Shown here piece after piece: positions 17,636-28,900 of a stretch of 64,000 nucleotides of DNA. The DNA lies in contig NZ_LT984888.1 in the NCBI RefSeq assembly GCF_900258475.1, positions 332,639 to 396,638 of the forward strand, read 5' to 3'. The position numbers and the translations under genes are program-made. Within the stretch, counting starts at the first letter, position 1. The number at the start of each line of letters is the position of its first letter. The DNA comes from Anaerococcus sp. Marseille-P3915. Its GTDB lineage: Bacteria; Bacillota; Clostridia; Tissierellales; Peptoniphilaceae. A model generated the notes under the pieces. It was not told where the DNA came from. It was given only the letters and a program-made list of their open reading frames with translations, and did no database searches.

Positions 17636-17920
17636 TTAAGCTTCTACTACTGCTAAAATGTCGTTATATTTGACAACTATATATTCGCTATCTTCTAGCT
17701 TTACATCTGTTCCTGCGTATTGAGAATAAATAACCTTATCCCCTACCTTTAGGGAATCTTTTTTCTTCTCGTCGTTTTCTATATCTGCGCTTATAGCTAC
17801 TACTTCAGCATATTGTGGTTTTTCTTGAGCACTTTCTGGAAGCACGATTCCACTAGCTGTAGTTTTTTCAGCTTCAGCTTTTTTAATAACAATTCTATCT
17901 CCGATTGGTTTTAAGTTCAT
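17636..17920 (-). CDS. groES: Co-chaperonin GroES (HSP10)
   Basis: 94 residues from the ATG at 17920 (MNLKPIGDRIVIKK), preceded by AAAGGA. The longer frame to 17983 would start inside the CIRCE/leader and is rejected. The mobile loop region KTTASGIVLPESAQEKPQ and the dome segment are typical. It caps the GroEL ring. Confidence 0.97.
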   Translation of the reverse strand: MNLKPIGDRIVIKKAEAEKTTASGIVLPESAQEKPQYAEVVAISADIENDEKKKDSLKVGDKVIYSQYAGTDVKLEDSEYIVVKYNDILAVVEA

Positions 17921-17972
17921 GTCTGATCCTTTCTTTTGCTTATCGCAAATGATTAATGATAAATGATTGGTG

Positions 17973-17999
17973 TTAGCACTCATTAACTTCGACTGCTAA
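17973..17999 (-). promoter_or_regulatory. CIRCE operator (HrcA binding site) of groESL
   Basis: TTAGCACTC, 9-bp spacer, GACTGCTAA: the consensus inverted repeat with one mismatch in the right arm. It lies between promoter and groES start, so heat-shock control by HrcA is expected; hrcA itself is not in the window. Confidence 0.9.
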
Positions 18000-18010
18000 C
18001 TCATAATAGT

Positions 18011-18038
18011 AATATACTAAGAAGAATATTTTTTGCAA
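18011..18038 (-). promoter_or_regulatory. groESL promoter
   Basis: Minus strand TTGCAA (18033-18038), 16-bp spacer, TATATT (18011-18016), directly upstream of CIRCE. Confidence 0.7.
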
Positions 18039-18040
18039 GC

Positions 18041-18529
18041 TTAAATGGTATTTTTTATTGTGGCTGTCAAAAACCTTATAGAAGAATTTTGCTCTCTCAA
18101 GATTCTCACCATCTCTTCAAACATCAATGATTGGGCTAGATTTTTGCTGGATATTAGGGCCTTTTCGCTGGCGAGACTTGAGATTTTCTCTCCTGTGATT
18201 AGGACTATTTCGCTATTTTCTATTCTTTCAACATATTTCACATTTACAAAGGCTCTTGTTTCCTTGTCGTAATCGCTTTTTCTGTATTTGAAAGGGAAAA
18301 ATACACCATTTGAGTCGATTACATAAGGCAGGTTGCGGTGGATTTGGTAGTTTGCCTTTATATGCTTGTCAATTCTTTGCTTATCCTTGCCATGATGGTA
18401 GTAGAGATTTTTAAGAAATAGGGCAGGGCCCCTTTGGTCAAGGTAGGCACCGTCTTCACAATAGATTCTAGAATAAATCCCCTTGCCCTTCACATATTCG
18501 GGAAGGATGGCAATTATTAGTTCGTTCAT
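18041..18529 (-). CDS. ComK-like protein
   Basis: 162 residues from the ATG at 18529; an AAAGGAGG site lies 5 nt upstream, so the longer TTG frame is rejected. The order of segments resembles Bacillus ComK, the competence transcription activator: an N-terminal IIAILPEYVKGKGIYSRIY block, a central PYVIDSNGVFFPFKYRKS strand set, then FVNVKYVERIENSEIVLITG and an ISSKNLAQSLM helix. The resemblance was judged by eye. It is monocistronic, divergent from the retropepsin-like gene. It could regulate DNA uptake or another regulon; no com genes are in the window. Confidence 0.55.
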   Translation of the reverse strand: MNELIIAILPEYVKGKGIYSRIYCEDGAYLDQRGPALFLKNLYYHHGKDKQRIDKHIKANYQIHRNLPYVIDSNGVFFPFKYRKSDYDKETRAFVNVKYVERIENSEIVLITGEKISSLASEKALISSKNLAQSLMFEEMVRILREQNSSIRFLTATIKNTI

Positions 18530-18646
18530 GAAACCTCCTTTCAAACACTAGACAATGAGTGTACTATAATTGTACAATAAAAGTTAGATAAATACAATGG
18601 ACATTCGCAAGGATAATTCATCTTTATACTTTGCAAAAGTTTAAGG

Positions 18647-18652
18647 TATAAT
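18647..18652 (+). promoter_or_regulatory. -10 box of the retropepsin-like gene
   Basis: TATAAT at 18647-18652 with poor -35; AAAGGAGAG ribosome site precedes the ATG at 18682. Confidence 0.5.
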
Positions 18653-18681
18653 ATAATAAAAATACATACAAAGGAGAGAAC

Positions 18682-19458
18682 ATGAATTTTTCATTAGTTC
18701 CAATAGCAGATACAAAATTTTTAAACTTCATCTACCTAGGCCTAGGTTCAAATGGCAAGGGCCTTATCGCCTTATTTAACACCAGAGGCAATACCATGAT
18801 AAAGGAATCTGTGGCCAAATCCCTAGAAATAGAATTGATTGATAGTGACTATATAGACGAGAAAAAGACCTACAAAAGGGGATTTTTGAGCGAGCTACTC
18901 ATCGGAGGGCTTAAGCTAAATAGGGTACCAGTCCTTGTAGCAAAGGATGAAGTCTTTGACCTTGGAAGAGATCAATTGGGCAATACCAATGACTGCGACA
19001 TGGTCCTAGGTTGGAATGTCATAAGCCAATTTGCCTGGAGAGGAAATCTTGCCGAGGGCAAATTTGAAGTCCAAACATCAGACTTTTTAGAGCCAAACGC
19101 TATAAAAACAAACCAACCAATCCTAAATATAAGCCTAAATAACAAGATTATAAAGGCAGCCATAGACACATCTAGACCTCTAACCATTGTCTCAAAGCCT
19201 ATAGGAGCTGATATAATAGATGCAGATGCAGATCTTTCCCAAACGATGAAGCTTATGGGAGATGCCACAGAAGATATAAATTTCCTCAATAGGTTCACCT
19301 TCAAATTAGACAATAAAGAAGTAAGGATAAGGTCAGTTGCCATAGATGAGAGCCTAAATGACAAAGATATCCAAGTAGTCTTCGGAGCAGACCTCTTAAG
19401 ACAGACCAAATGGTCAATCTATGGTCCACAAGCCTTCATCAAATTAGAAAATTATTAA
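18682..19458 (+). CDS. Two-lobed retropepsin-like (aspartyl protease fold) protein
   Basis: 258 residues, no signal peptide or membrane segment. Two similar halves: the first has ALFNTRGNTMIKES and ends DMVLGWNVISQF; the second has AAIDTSRPLTIVSK and ends VVFGADLLRQTKW. These are the D-T-(S/G)-x and I-(L/F)-G-x-D-x-L elements of bacterial retropepsin-like domains. The first lobe has Asn where the catalytic Asp should be (NTRG), so if the fold is right the enzyme would be asymmetric or inactive. Stand-alone gene with its own promoter and terminator. Function unknown. Confidence 0.5.
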   Translation: MNFSLVPIADTKFLNFIYLGLGSNGKGLIALFNTRGNTMIKESVAKSLEIELIDSDYIDEKKTYKRGFLSELLIGGLKLNRVPVLVAKDEVFDLGRDQLGNTNDCDMVLGWNVISQFAWRGNLAEGKFEVQTSDFLEPNAIKTNQPILNISLNNKIIKAAIDTSRPLTIVSKPIGADIIDADADLSQTMKLMGDATEDINFLNRFTFKLDNKEVRIRSVAIDESLNDKDIQVVFGADLLRQTKWSIYGPQAFIKLENY

Positions 19459-19499
19459 AATCTTTAAAAATTTATTCATAATTTAATACAAAAAACACC

Positions 19500-19535
19500 A
19501 AGGCTGGGCGAAAAATTCTTCTCCCAGCCTTATAA
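19500..19535 (+). terminator. Terminator of the retropepsin-like gene
   Basis: AAGGCTGGG (19500-19508) pairs with CCCAGCCTT (19523-19531), followed by ATAATATTT. The stretch 19536-19800 is A/T-rich with nothing else recognisable. Confidence 0.75.
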
Positions 19536-19803
19536 TATTTCTAAATCTTCTCTCACAAACCATAATTTAAAATATCACAATCTTTTACATTTTCAGAAAT
19601 CTATAGAAATTTTATACATATTAACATTCCAAAAAATAAAATTAAATAAACTAATAATTAATTTAAAATTTTCCCAAGAAAATCCCAATATATATAAAAT
19701 TGTTCTGATATTTTTAAGAAATTTATATATATTTCGATCAAAAATATATTTAAAACCAATTTTCCTTAGCATGTAAAAGCGTCAACCATGGCATTTTTAT
19801 CTG

Positions 19804-19832
19804 TTGTCAAAAATCAAAAAGTATTATATGAT
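19804..19832 (+). promoter_or_regulatory. Promoter of the giant adhesin gene
   Basis: TTGTCA (19804-19809), 17-bp spacer, TATGAT (19827-19832). It leaves a leader of about 155 nt before the ATG at 19993, which is preceded by AAGGAGG (19981-19987). Confidence 0.65.
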
Positions 19833-19992
19833 AGATATATATAGAAACTAGGCCAATGTGCCCAAAATTAATTATAAAAATATTTCTAAAAAATCACTTA
19901 TCAATAAAAGGACTAGATATGATAATAATTATCCATAAAAAGAAATACCACAGAAGACACAGAGCAAATTTAGACGAAGAAAGGAGGTCTAT

Positions 19993-22900
19993 ATGAAAGT
20001 AAGATTAAGCCTATTGACAAGAAAGGTCTTTGCCCTAATAATTGCAACGTCCATGTCCATTCCGACAAACGTATTCGCAAGCGAGCCTGAGCCACAAAAT
20101 TATGAAGAGGACTCATCAATAATGGGCCTTGCTCAAAATGAGACCACAGAGGACGTCAAAGCAGCAGAAATAGATTCAACAAAGCTTGTAGAAAGCAAAG
20201 ACTACCTTATAGATATGAAGGCTACACTCGATGAATCCCTCACAAAGATTGACTATGAAATAAGGCTAAAGAGAAAGAATCCTCTTGCAGAAGGAGAAGA
20301 TAAGGACTTAAGCCTATCTCTAGTAGCCATGCCAAATATCAACTCCCTAAGGTTAGTTTCTGCAAGCGCCATAGATGCTAATAAGGAAAACGACCTAGCA
20401 GTAGAAACATCTGATGATGAACTTAATAGCCTTATACTAAAAAATAAGGCCCATGATGAAATAATCTATAAGATAAGTGCAGACATCAGAGAAGCAAAAG
20501 ATGGCAGAAACTTCGATCTAGCCCTAGGACTAGCAGAGGATAATGATGAGGTCTTAACCTACAAGCTAATAGCCAAAGAAGAAGACCTAGATGATGGTGA
20601 AAATACCATCAAGACAATCAAGCTAGAACAAAGTGATGCTAACAATCTCACAGCTACATACAAAGAAGAAGGAATTTTAGGAGGCATATTTGTAAAATAT
20701 GACCAAATAGAATGGACAGACTACCTAGCCAATGAAAAAGAAGAAGTAAGAACAGTAGACTATGTGCTAAAACCTGATGCAAATCAAATCACAGACGAAA
20801 CAAAAATCAGACTAGACTACTACAAGATGAGCCCAGAAGGTTTTGTAATCAATAAGGAATTTAGCCAAGAAATCGATTTTGCAGAAAAAATAAATTTCGA
20901 AATTCCAAAAGCCTACCTTGCTAAGCTAAGCCTAAGTACAAAGGTAGATAAGAAAAACACCCATATCGCATCCTACCAGCTAAATAATAGGGAAATCAAA
21001 AACCCTATATATATAGAAGGAAGCGAAGAAGAAAATAAAGAGGGAGAAGAAGACCCAGCGCCGGCTCCTACAGAAAACCAAACTCCTGCCGCTGACAAAA
21101 CTCCATCAGAAGAAAATGATAAACCAGCTAGCCAAGCTGAAAAGGAAGATGAAAAAGACCCTAGCGAGGAAGAGGAAGATCCAGCCGACAAATTATCAGC
21201 CCTCCTCCTAAATAGGGATAGCCTAGAAGCCAGACTTAAAAACGAGTCTAGACTCACAGAGGCCATGGCAAAAACTGTAGATGAAATCACATCCAGACTC
21301 TATGCCTACGACAAGGACCAAATCTATTGGGAAGACCTACTAAACTATACCAAGGCTATAGCCCAAAGAGATAAGCTAGAAGAAGCTGACCTTAGAGAAA
21401 TCATAGGGGACTTAATCACCGGTCTAAACAAGGAAACCTACAAGGTAGCTAATATAAATATCGACGAAATAATCAAATTTGTCTACCCACAAGAAAAGGA
21501 AAATCCAGAAAATCTAGAAAATAAGCCAGAAGAGCCAACAAATCTCGAAAAGGCCGACAAGGAATTAAAAGAAGCTCTAGCCGATAAGACTAAGGGCATC
21601 GAAGAAATCCAAGCCCTCCTAGATTCTTTTGAAGAAAAATATAAGCTTACAAGAGAAGACCAAGAAAAGCTAATGACAGCTAATAACGATGCCATTAATG
21701 CTCTTGTAGAAAAGGACAGGGAAGAAAATACAAGATTTAACAATCTTAGACAATTGCCACAAGGAAATTCAGACTCTTTTGAGGGTAAGAAGTTCAAGCT
21801 CAAGACAACTATGCAAGTTAAGGCATCTAAAGCCTGGCCAATCCCATCTGGTTGGTACTTTGATGTAAACTTAGGCCCATACCTAAGAGAAGATTGGGGT
21901 CAACAGCTTAAGGACCTCAACCATCCTAAACTTGGTCTAGTAGCAACTGCCCAAATGTTAAGGATTGGTAATAATAATGTTATTAGATACACCTACGTAA
22001 GAAAGGTTACAGAAACTATAGACCTAAATATAGACCAAAACTTAGAATTTGATGCAAAAGCAATTGGTAACCAAAACTCAATTACTCTTAACATCAAAGT
22101 AGCTCCAAAAAATAACCCGGTTCAAAACTTGTATCCAATAACAGTCTATAAAGATACCCCAAGTCCAGTTACAAGTGAATATGTTGTAAAGGATGAGGGA
22201 GAAACAAAATCAGGTACCTATCCTTACCAACTAGACTGGAGGACAACCTCTCAAAAACTTAAAGACAATAAGGGAAAGGTAATAGACAAGTTAGTTGATT
22301 TGGATAAGTCCAGACTAACAGGAGCCTATGTAGAATGGGATATAGAAGTCGATACAGATAAGCTTGTTGACCCTAAAAACCCACTTGACCTTAATAATCT
22401 AAACCTAACAGTGTTTGGATCAGCTAACCAAGGCCTTACCAATATCTACTACAAGGCATCTAAAAATAAAGATGACCTAGAGACAACAGATGGTTATATT
22501 TCTTCAACAAACCTTGGAGAGCTTTTAAGCCAAAATTCTCAAATAAGTAAAGCTGATCTTGGACAGAAATTAGTTGATAATAAACCAGAAGGAAATAAGT
22601 TATACATCAAGGTCAAAGCAACAATTGACCCTGACCAAGTTCACGAAACCTACTCAATTGGCTTTAGACTAAACCCTGATAAGAACTATATTGATGGTTT
22701 GTTACAAGACATACTTAATAAATACAACTCTATCCCTACTCCACTCAAATGGCTAAAGGGAGTGAAAGAGGCTAGAAGATTTGCAGAAGTACCATTCAAC
22801 CTAGTTGAAACAAATATTCCTGCAACCTTCCTCGGTCTAACAGATAGGTTTACCAACGAGAGATTCTACTACGACAACACCAGAACCATAGTTGCAAACA

Positions 22901-25900
22901 GAAAATCAGATACTAAGGTAGATTGGTACGCCCTAGATTTAATCAGACGTGGCGAAAGCCAAGACCCAGCCCTAGATAATCCTGATTTTGATAGAAATAA
23001 TGGCAAAGACAAGAAAACAATTAAGGCAAAAAAGGTCTACTACCTACCACTCAAAGACGGTGGCTATAGGAGAACTACCCAAGCAGGAGATGTTGTCTTA
23101 CAAAATGGTCAGTATTTCCCAGGAACCATAGTTTCTTATGAATATCCTAACCACTCAGGAAAAAGAGACGACACCTACAACTTTAGGCCTAACCTAAAAG
23201 AAAAGAAGAAATTTAACGTCGACGAGTCTTACGATTATGAAGGCGGTCGTGTGAATCTCTTTACAGAAAAAATCTCTGCCCAAGACTTAGCCAAAGGCTA
23301 CATAGCCTATATAGAAAGTCCATATCCAATCATGCGTATCAATAGAAACTTCGATATGGTATCATGTTTCAACGACCGCGTCAATGCCCCAGTATACACA
23401 GGCAACACCAAGGTCTTCTTAGATATACATGAGGATGTATCAGGTGACTACCTCCTAACTAGAATAAATGAGTCCATAGGTAATCCATCCGGCGAATATA
23501 GCTTAAAGAATTACCTAGCTGGGAACACTTATGACGGAGTTTCTCTAAACCATAATGGTGATTTAAGCCAAGGCCAAGCCATGGAAGAACTTATGAAAAA
23601 GATCTACTTCTATGGTGAGGAAGTAAAGAAGGAATACACAGCAGGTAAGTACGATTCTAATACTAAGGGCCAAGAGATGCACAGGCTCATAGAATCATCC
23701 ATGTACCAAAGGGTAATTCACCACTTTACAGATGGTAAGTCCCTAGAAAAGGATTATTTCGATACCCCATCATCCTACAATGTAGATGAGTGGAAAGTTC
23801 CTCACACCTTATCAGGTACCCGTCAAACCTACCCAAAAACTGGTTGGGACGGCTCTTTTGAAGGAAAGGACCCTAATAGAAGAATAAATAATGAGCCAGG
23901 AGCTCCTAGAAAATTAAAAGATAATGAAACCCAGATAGGAAACTACCCACCAGTCCAATCCACCCAATACGAAATGGCCCAAAAGCTTTATAAGAAGGTT
24001 ATTGATTCTTATAGAGAAGGCAATAATTGGAATCCTGACAAGGCAGATTCTGTAAAATTAGTATTCTACTCCCACACAGACGAAGGCAAATACCAAGAGC
24101 TAATCGCAGGTCGTGTCATGGCTCCAATTGAGATTGATAAATATAAGAAAGACGGCAGCAAACTTGCAGATGCTAAATTCAGATTTACCAATATCGATAC
24201 AGGTGAGAAAAAAGAATGGACATCAACAGATGATAACAAGGCTCACAAGCTCTACCTAAGACCAGGTAAATACAAGGTCCAAGAAATGAAAAACCCAAAA
24301 GGTTATCAAAAAATCAAAGACTTTGATATAGAAGTAATAAGAAAAGAAATCCATCCAGATGATGGTTCATACGATGCCAAAAAACTTCCAAGAATCCATG
24401 TCAACGATGGTTTTGAAACAGAAGTATCAATAGACCAAACCACTGTTCCAAAAGATACAGACGGAAAAACACCTCTTGTAGTACTTGACGAAGACAACAA
24501 AATCAAAGTCAAGGTCACAAATATAGAGGATAACCTCGGTAAGCTTGAATTTATAAAAAGAAATAAGTTTATAAAACTAGACGGTGCAGAATTTAGGCTT
24601 AGAAAAATAGAAGCATTAGATTTAAATGATGCTAAAAATAAATTCAAAGACCCATCTAAACTAACTTATGATTCAAAATACGACAAGACCGAAAAGGGAA
24701 ATATTGGTGAATTCAAATTCGATCATATCCCTGCTGGTTTATATGTATTAGAGGAAACAAAGGTTCCAGAAGGCTATGAAAAAGCCCCACTCTACCTAAT
24801 CGAAGCTAAAGAAATAACAGATGCTAATGATAAGAAAAAGGTTGAAGTAAGCTTTGTACAAGAATACAAAGAAGTTACAAATGAAAAGGGTGAAAAAGAA
24901 GCAAAAATAGCAGATGCAAATCTTGAAACAGAAAAGGCCACCAGAGATAAAAAACTCGTTGACCTTCCTATAATTAGGAATAAGGCCAAAAAGACAGAAA
25001 TCAAATTTAGAAAAGTAAGAACCGAAAACCTAGACACTGCAAAAGAACACCTAGGCTTAGGCGATGCTAAATTTAGACTCATGTCCCTAAAAATGGTAGA
25101 TGGTGACTTCTACTTAGAAGAAGCCTACACAGATAATTCCACCAAAACCAAAGCTCCAAGAGCCAAGGTCGATGGCCAACAAGCAGAGGGCGGCGGATAT
25201 ATCACCTTCAAAGACCTAAAAGTCGGAGTCTACCTCTTAGAAGAGCTAGAAGCACCAAAAGGCTACAAAAAAACCGACCTCTATGGTTGGAAGCTTATAG
25301 TAAGCTTAGATAAAGATGGCAACTTCACCCACAAGCTCTATGAAGTACCAAAGGCAAAAGAAGGCGAGAACCAAGATAAAATCTTTAACTCCAATAAGTT
25401 AACAGAGGTTAAGATATCTGAAATCATAAATGATAAAGATAAGATAAAAGCCTATCAAATAGGCAACGACGCCAGAACTATAGACATTACTTTCAAAAAA
25501 TACAAGGGAAAAATCGTAGAAAAAGATGGCAAACCAGAAGTAGAAGCTACAGAAGTTAATGAAAAATTATTTGGCAAAAATAATCAGCCGGTAAGCTTCA
25601 ACCTCTACAAGTCAGACTTCTACGGGGCAATAATAGGAGAAAAGGATGAAAAAGGAAACTTTATCCCAATAAATAAAGAACCAATCATCCAAGATGAAAA
25701 GGGCATATTCCACCTCAAAGGCCTAGAATTTGGTGGCTACTATATCCTAAGAGAAACAAACCCACCAAAAGACTACAACAAGGCTGATGACATCCTTCTA
25801 AAGGTAGAGGCAGAAGCCATAGCCAACGAAGGCCATATGAAGGTAATCGTAAGAGACCCTAATACCAACGCCAAAACCGACTTCCACTCAGTATTTAAGG

Positions 25901-28900
25901 GAGTAGTCGACTTCCTAGAAGATGAAAAACTAGGAAAATTCTCCATAAAGAAAGTCGGTAATGCAATAGGATACACTGACAAAAACGGCAATCCAATAAG
26001 AGTCGGCCTAAGACGTGCCTATTTCAGACTCTACACAGCAAATGAAGATTACGAGATAGAGTACAAGGATAAGGACAAAAAGTATCCAAAAGAATACATC
26101 CAAAAGGTAACACCAGGAGTACCAATCACAAAAGATGATGGCAAAGGCGGCCAAACTGGAAAGAGCCCAAAAGAAATCGAAGAAGAAGCCCCTAACCAAG
26201 GTATAGTAACCTTCGACCAACTAAAACCAGGCCACTACGTCCTAGAAGAATTTAGGGGACCTGCAGGCTACGAAAGAGATCCAAACCCATGGTACATCCT
26301 AGTAGAAAGAGACGGAACAGTCAAAAAATACAGGGACAACCCAAGCAAGACCAGAAATCCAAAACAAATGGACTACGCTGCCCAAAGCATAAGATTCAGG
26401 ATGGCAGGCCTAGATATATCTGAACCGTTACAATTTAATAGACTAATGGCAGCACCTTTGTCAGGTGGACTAGAAATATCTGATGAATCTATCCCACAAA
26501 ATGTAATGGCAAGTGGCTGGCAAAATGTTGACCCTGATAAGTCCGATGATGAGAAAATCTACACCAATGATACAAATAATAGGGTAGAATCAAAGATAAT
26601 CTCTATAAACAAGGATGACGGAAGCAAGGCATATAGACAACAAATCTTAATCCATCCAAATAAAAAGTTAAAACAATTTGTAGAATTTGAAAGATTTAAT
26701 GGAACAGAAACATATAATAGTGTAAAAGTATTAAGTGCAAAAGAAGTCGATGACGGCTCAACACTTGAACAAATTTATGGCACACCTAAAGACGTTAAGA
26801 ATAAAGTAAACCCATATGATAAATACAACAATAATGTCAATATAGCAAGATTTTCTACTAATAGTGCTACAGATAAACCTATTCTGATAGAAGTAGAAGT
26901 ACCTTATAGTAAGGGAGAAAAAATCGGCCTTAAAATAGGTTACTACCTAGAAGGAGTAGGCCAGAAAAAAACCTCAAGCATTTATGCAAAAGGGTATGAC
27001 AATGAAGATGCTATAAACAAAGAAACAACTTATAGTGTTACAGTAGATAAAAATATAGTAAATGGTAGCGTAAGCGTAACTTCTGACAAGACTGAAAACT
27101 TAAAAGAAGGTGACACAGTCAACCTAAAAGTTGAACCAGATAAAGGATACAAACGAAAGAGTTTATCCTACACTGCAAATGGAGTTACCACTCAAATCTC
27201 TGGCAATAGCTTTACAATGCCAGCAGCAGATGTAACAGTAAGTGCAGTCTTCGAAGAAGAAAAAGCACCTAAGCCAGACCCAGGAACACAAGAAGGCCAC
27301 AAGGTCAACACAAGTAGTACAGGTGGCGGAAGCATTAGTGCAAGCCCTCAAAATCCTGTCGCAAAAGATACAGAAGTAACAATAACTATTAAACCAAATT
27401 CTGGCAAGAAGTTAGCTGAACTACTAATAGATGGTTATCCAGCAGAAGTTAATGGAAATACCGCTGTCTTCGGCATGCCAGACCACGATGTAAATGTCGA
27501 AGCAAGCTTCATAGATGAAAATACCCCACACCCAACAGGTGAGATGATCTTAAAGGCAAACTTCATTTATTCCAACCAAAAGGACGGAATAGATAATAGT
27601 AAGGATGAGCCAAAAGGTTCTCCAGGTACAGTTGAACTTTTCGTCAACAAAAGACAAGGCCTAGTAGACAATTGGGTCAAAGTTCCAAATAGCGAAAGAC
27701 CTGCTCCTTATAAGGGCACCTTAGAATACAAAGGTCTTGACCTAGATTCTGATTACAAACTAGTCTATACCAGAGATACAGAAATAGCTGGTGGTTGGGG
27801 ATCTGAGACTGTATCAGAATACCGATTTGATTCTAGAGATGTTAAAGAGAATAATACTGTAATAGTCAATATCTCAAATGGTAACCTAACTGAAATCTTC
27901 AACCACGATGAAACAGGTTTTAGGATTCCGCTAAGAATTACCAAGGTCAATGAAAACAAGGCTGCTCTAACAGGTTCACAATTTAAGGCTCGTAAGCTTG
28001 TAAATGGTGAGAGAGTTCCAATCTATGAGAAAAAAGAAGATGGTACTTATGTCGATACAGGCAAAACAGGCTTCCCTAAATACTACGATGAGAAATTCGA
28101 CGGAGTGTCAGAGGCTACTGGTAAGCCAGGAGATAACTACTTCAGAGAGCTAACCCCAGGTATCTACGAGCTTGAAGAAATCAAGACCCCAGATAACACC
28201 TATAGGCCTCCAAAAGATAAAAATGGTAATAACATGAAGTGGTACTTCAAGGTAGTAATAAACAAAGAAAAAGTACCAAGAGATGCCAACTACATGGATA
28301 TCACCTTTGACTTTGAACACACTTTCTCTGAAAATGACGATTTCAATATCGGCATAAGTGAAGCTGAAAAGAAAGAACTTATAGGTAAAACTATCAAGGG
28401 CTTCAAAAGGGGAGACCCAGACTTTGCAAGATACATCGAGGAAGTAAGAGATGATGGTCGTTCCGATCCAGCAAGGCCAGACGCCCCATACAAGTGGATC
28501 CACGATGCTAGAGTTACTAACTACAAAAACAAAACAAAGCTAAGCTTCTTCAAAAAGGATAAGGCATCTTATCAAAATATAGGAGGAGCAGAATTCTCCT
28601 TAAGAAAGGCTAAGCTTGATAAAGAAGGAAAGCTAGTATTTGAAAATAACAAGCCAGCTTATGAGAAAGAAACAACTAAAGGCGCAGATGGATCAGACCT
28701 TACACCAGAACAGCTAGACTCAATGAGAGTCCAACCTTATGATGAGAAAGAGAAATTTGCTAAGGCAATTTCAAATGACCAACTAGGTGTAGAATTTACC
28801 AACATAGGTGAAGGCACCTACATCCTAGAAGAAATCAAACCAGCCGATGGTTTTAAGCCTACCGACTCCTTCCTAGCTATCACCTTCACAGAAGATGAAA

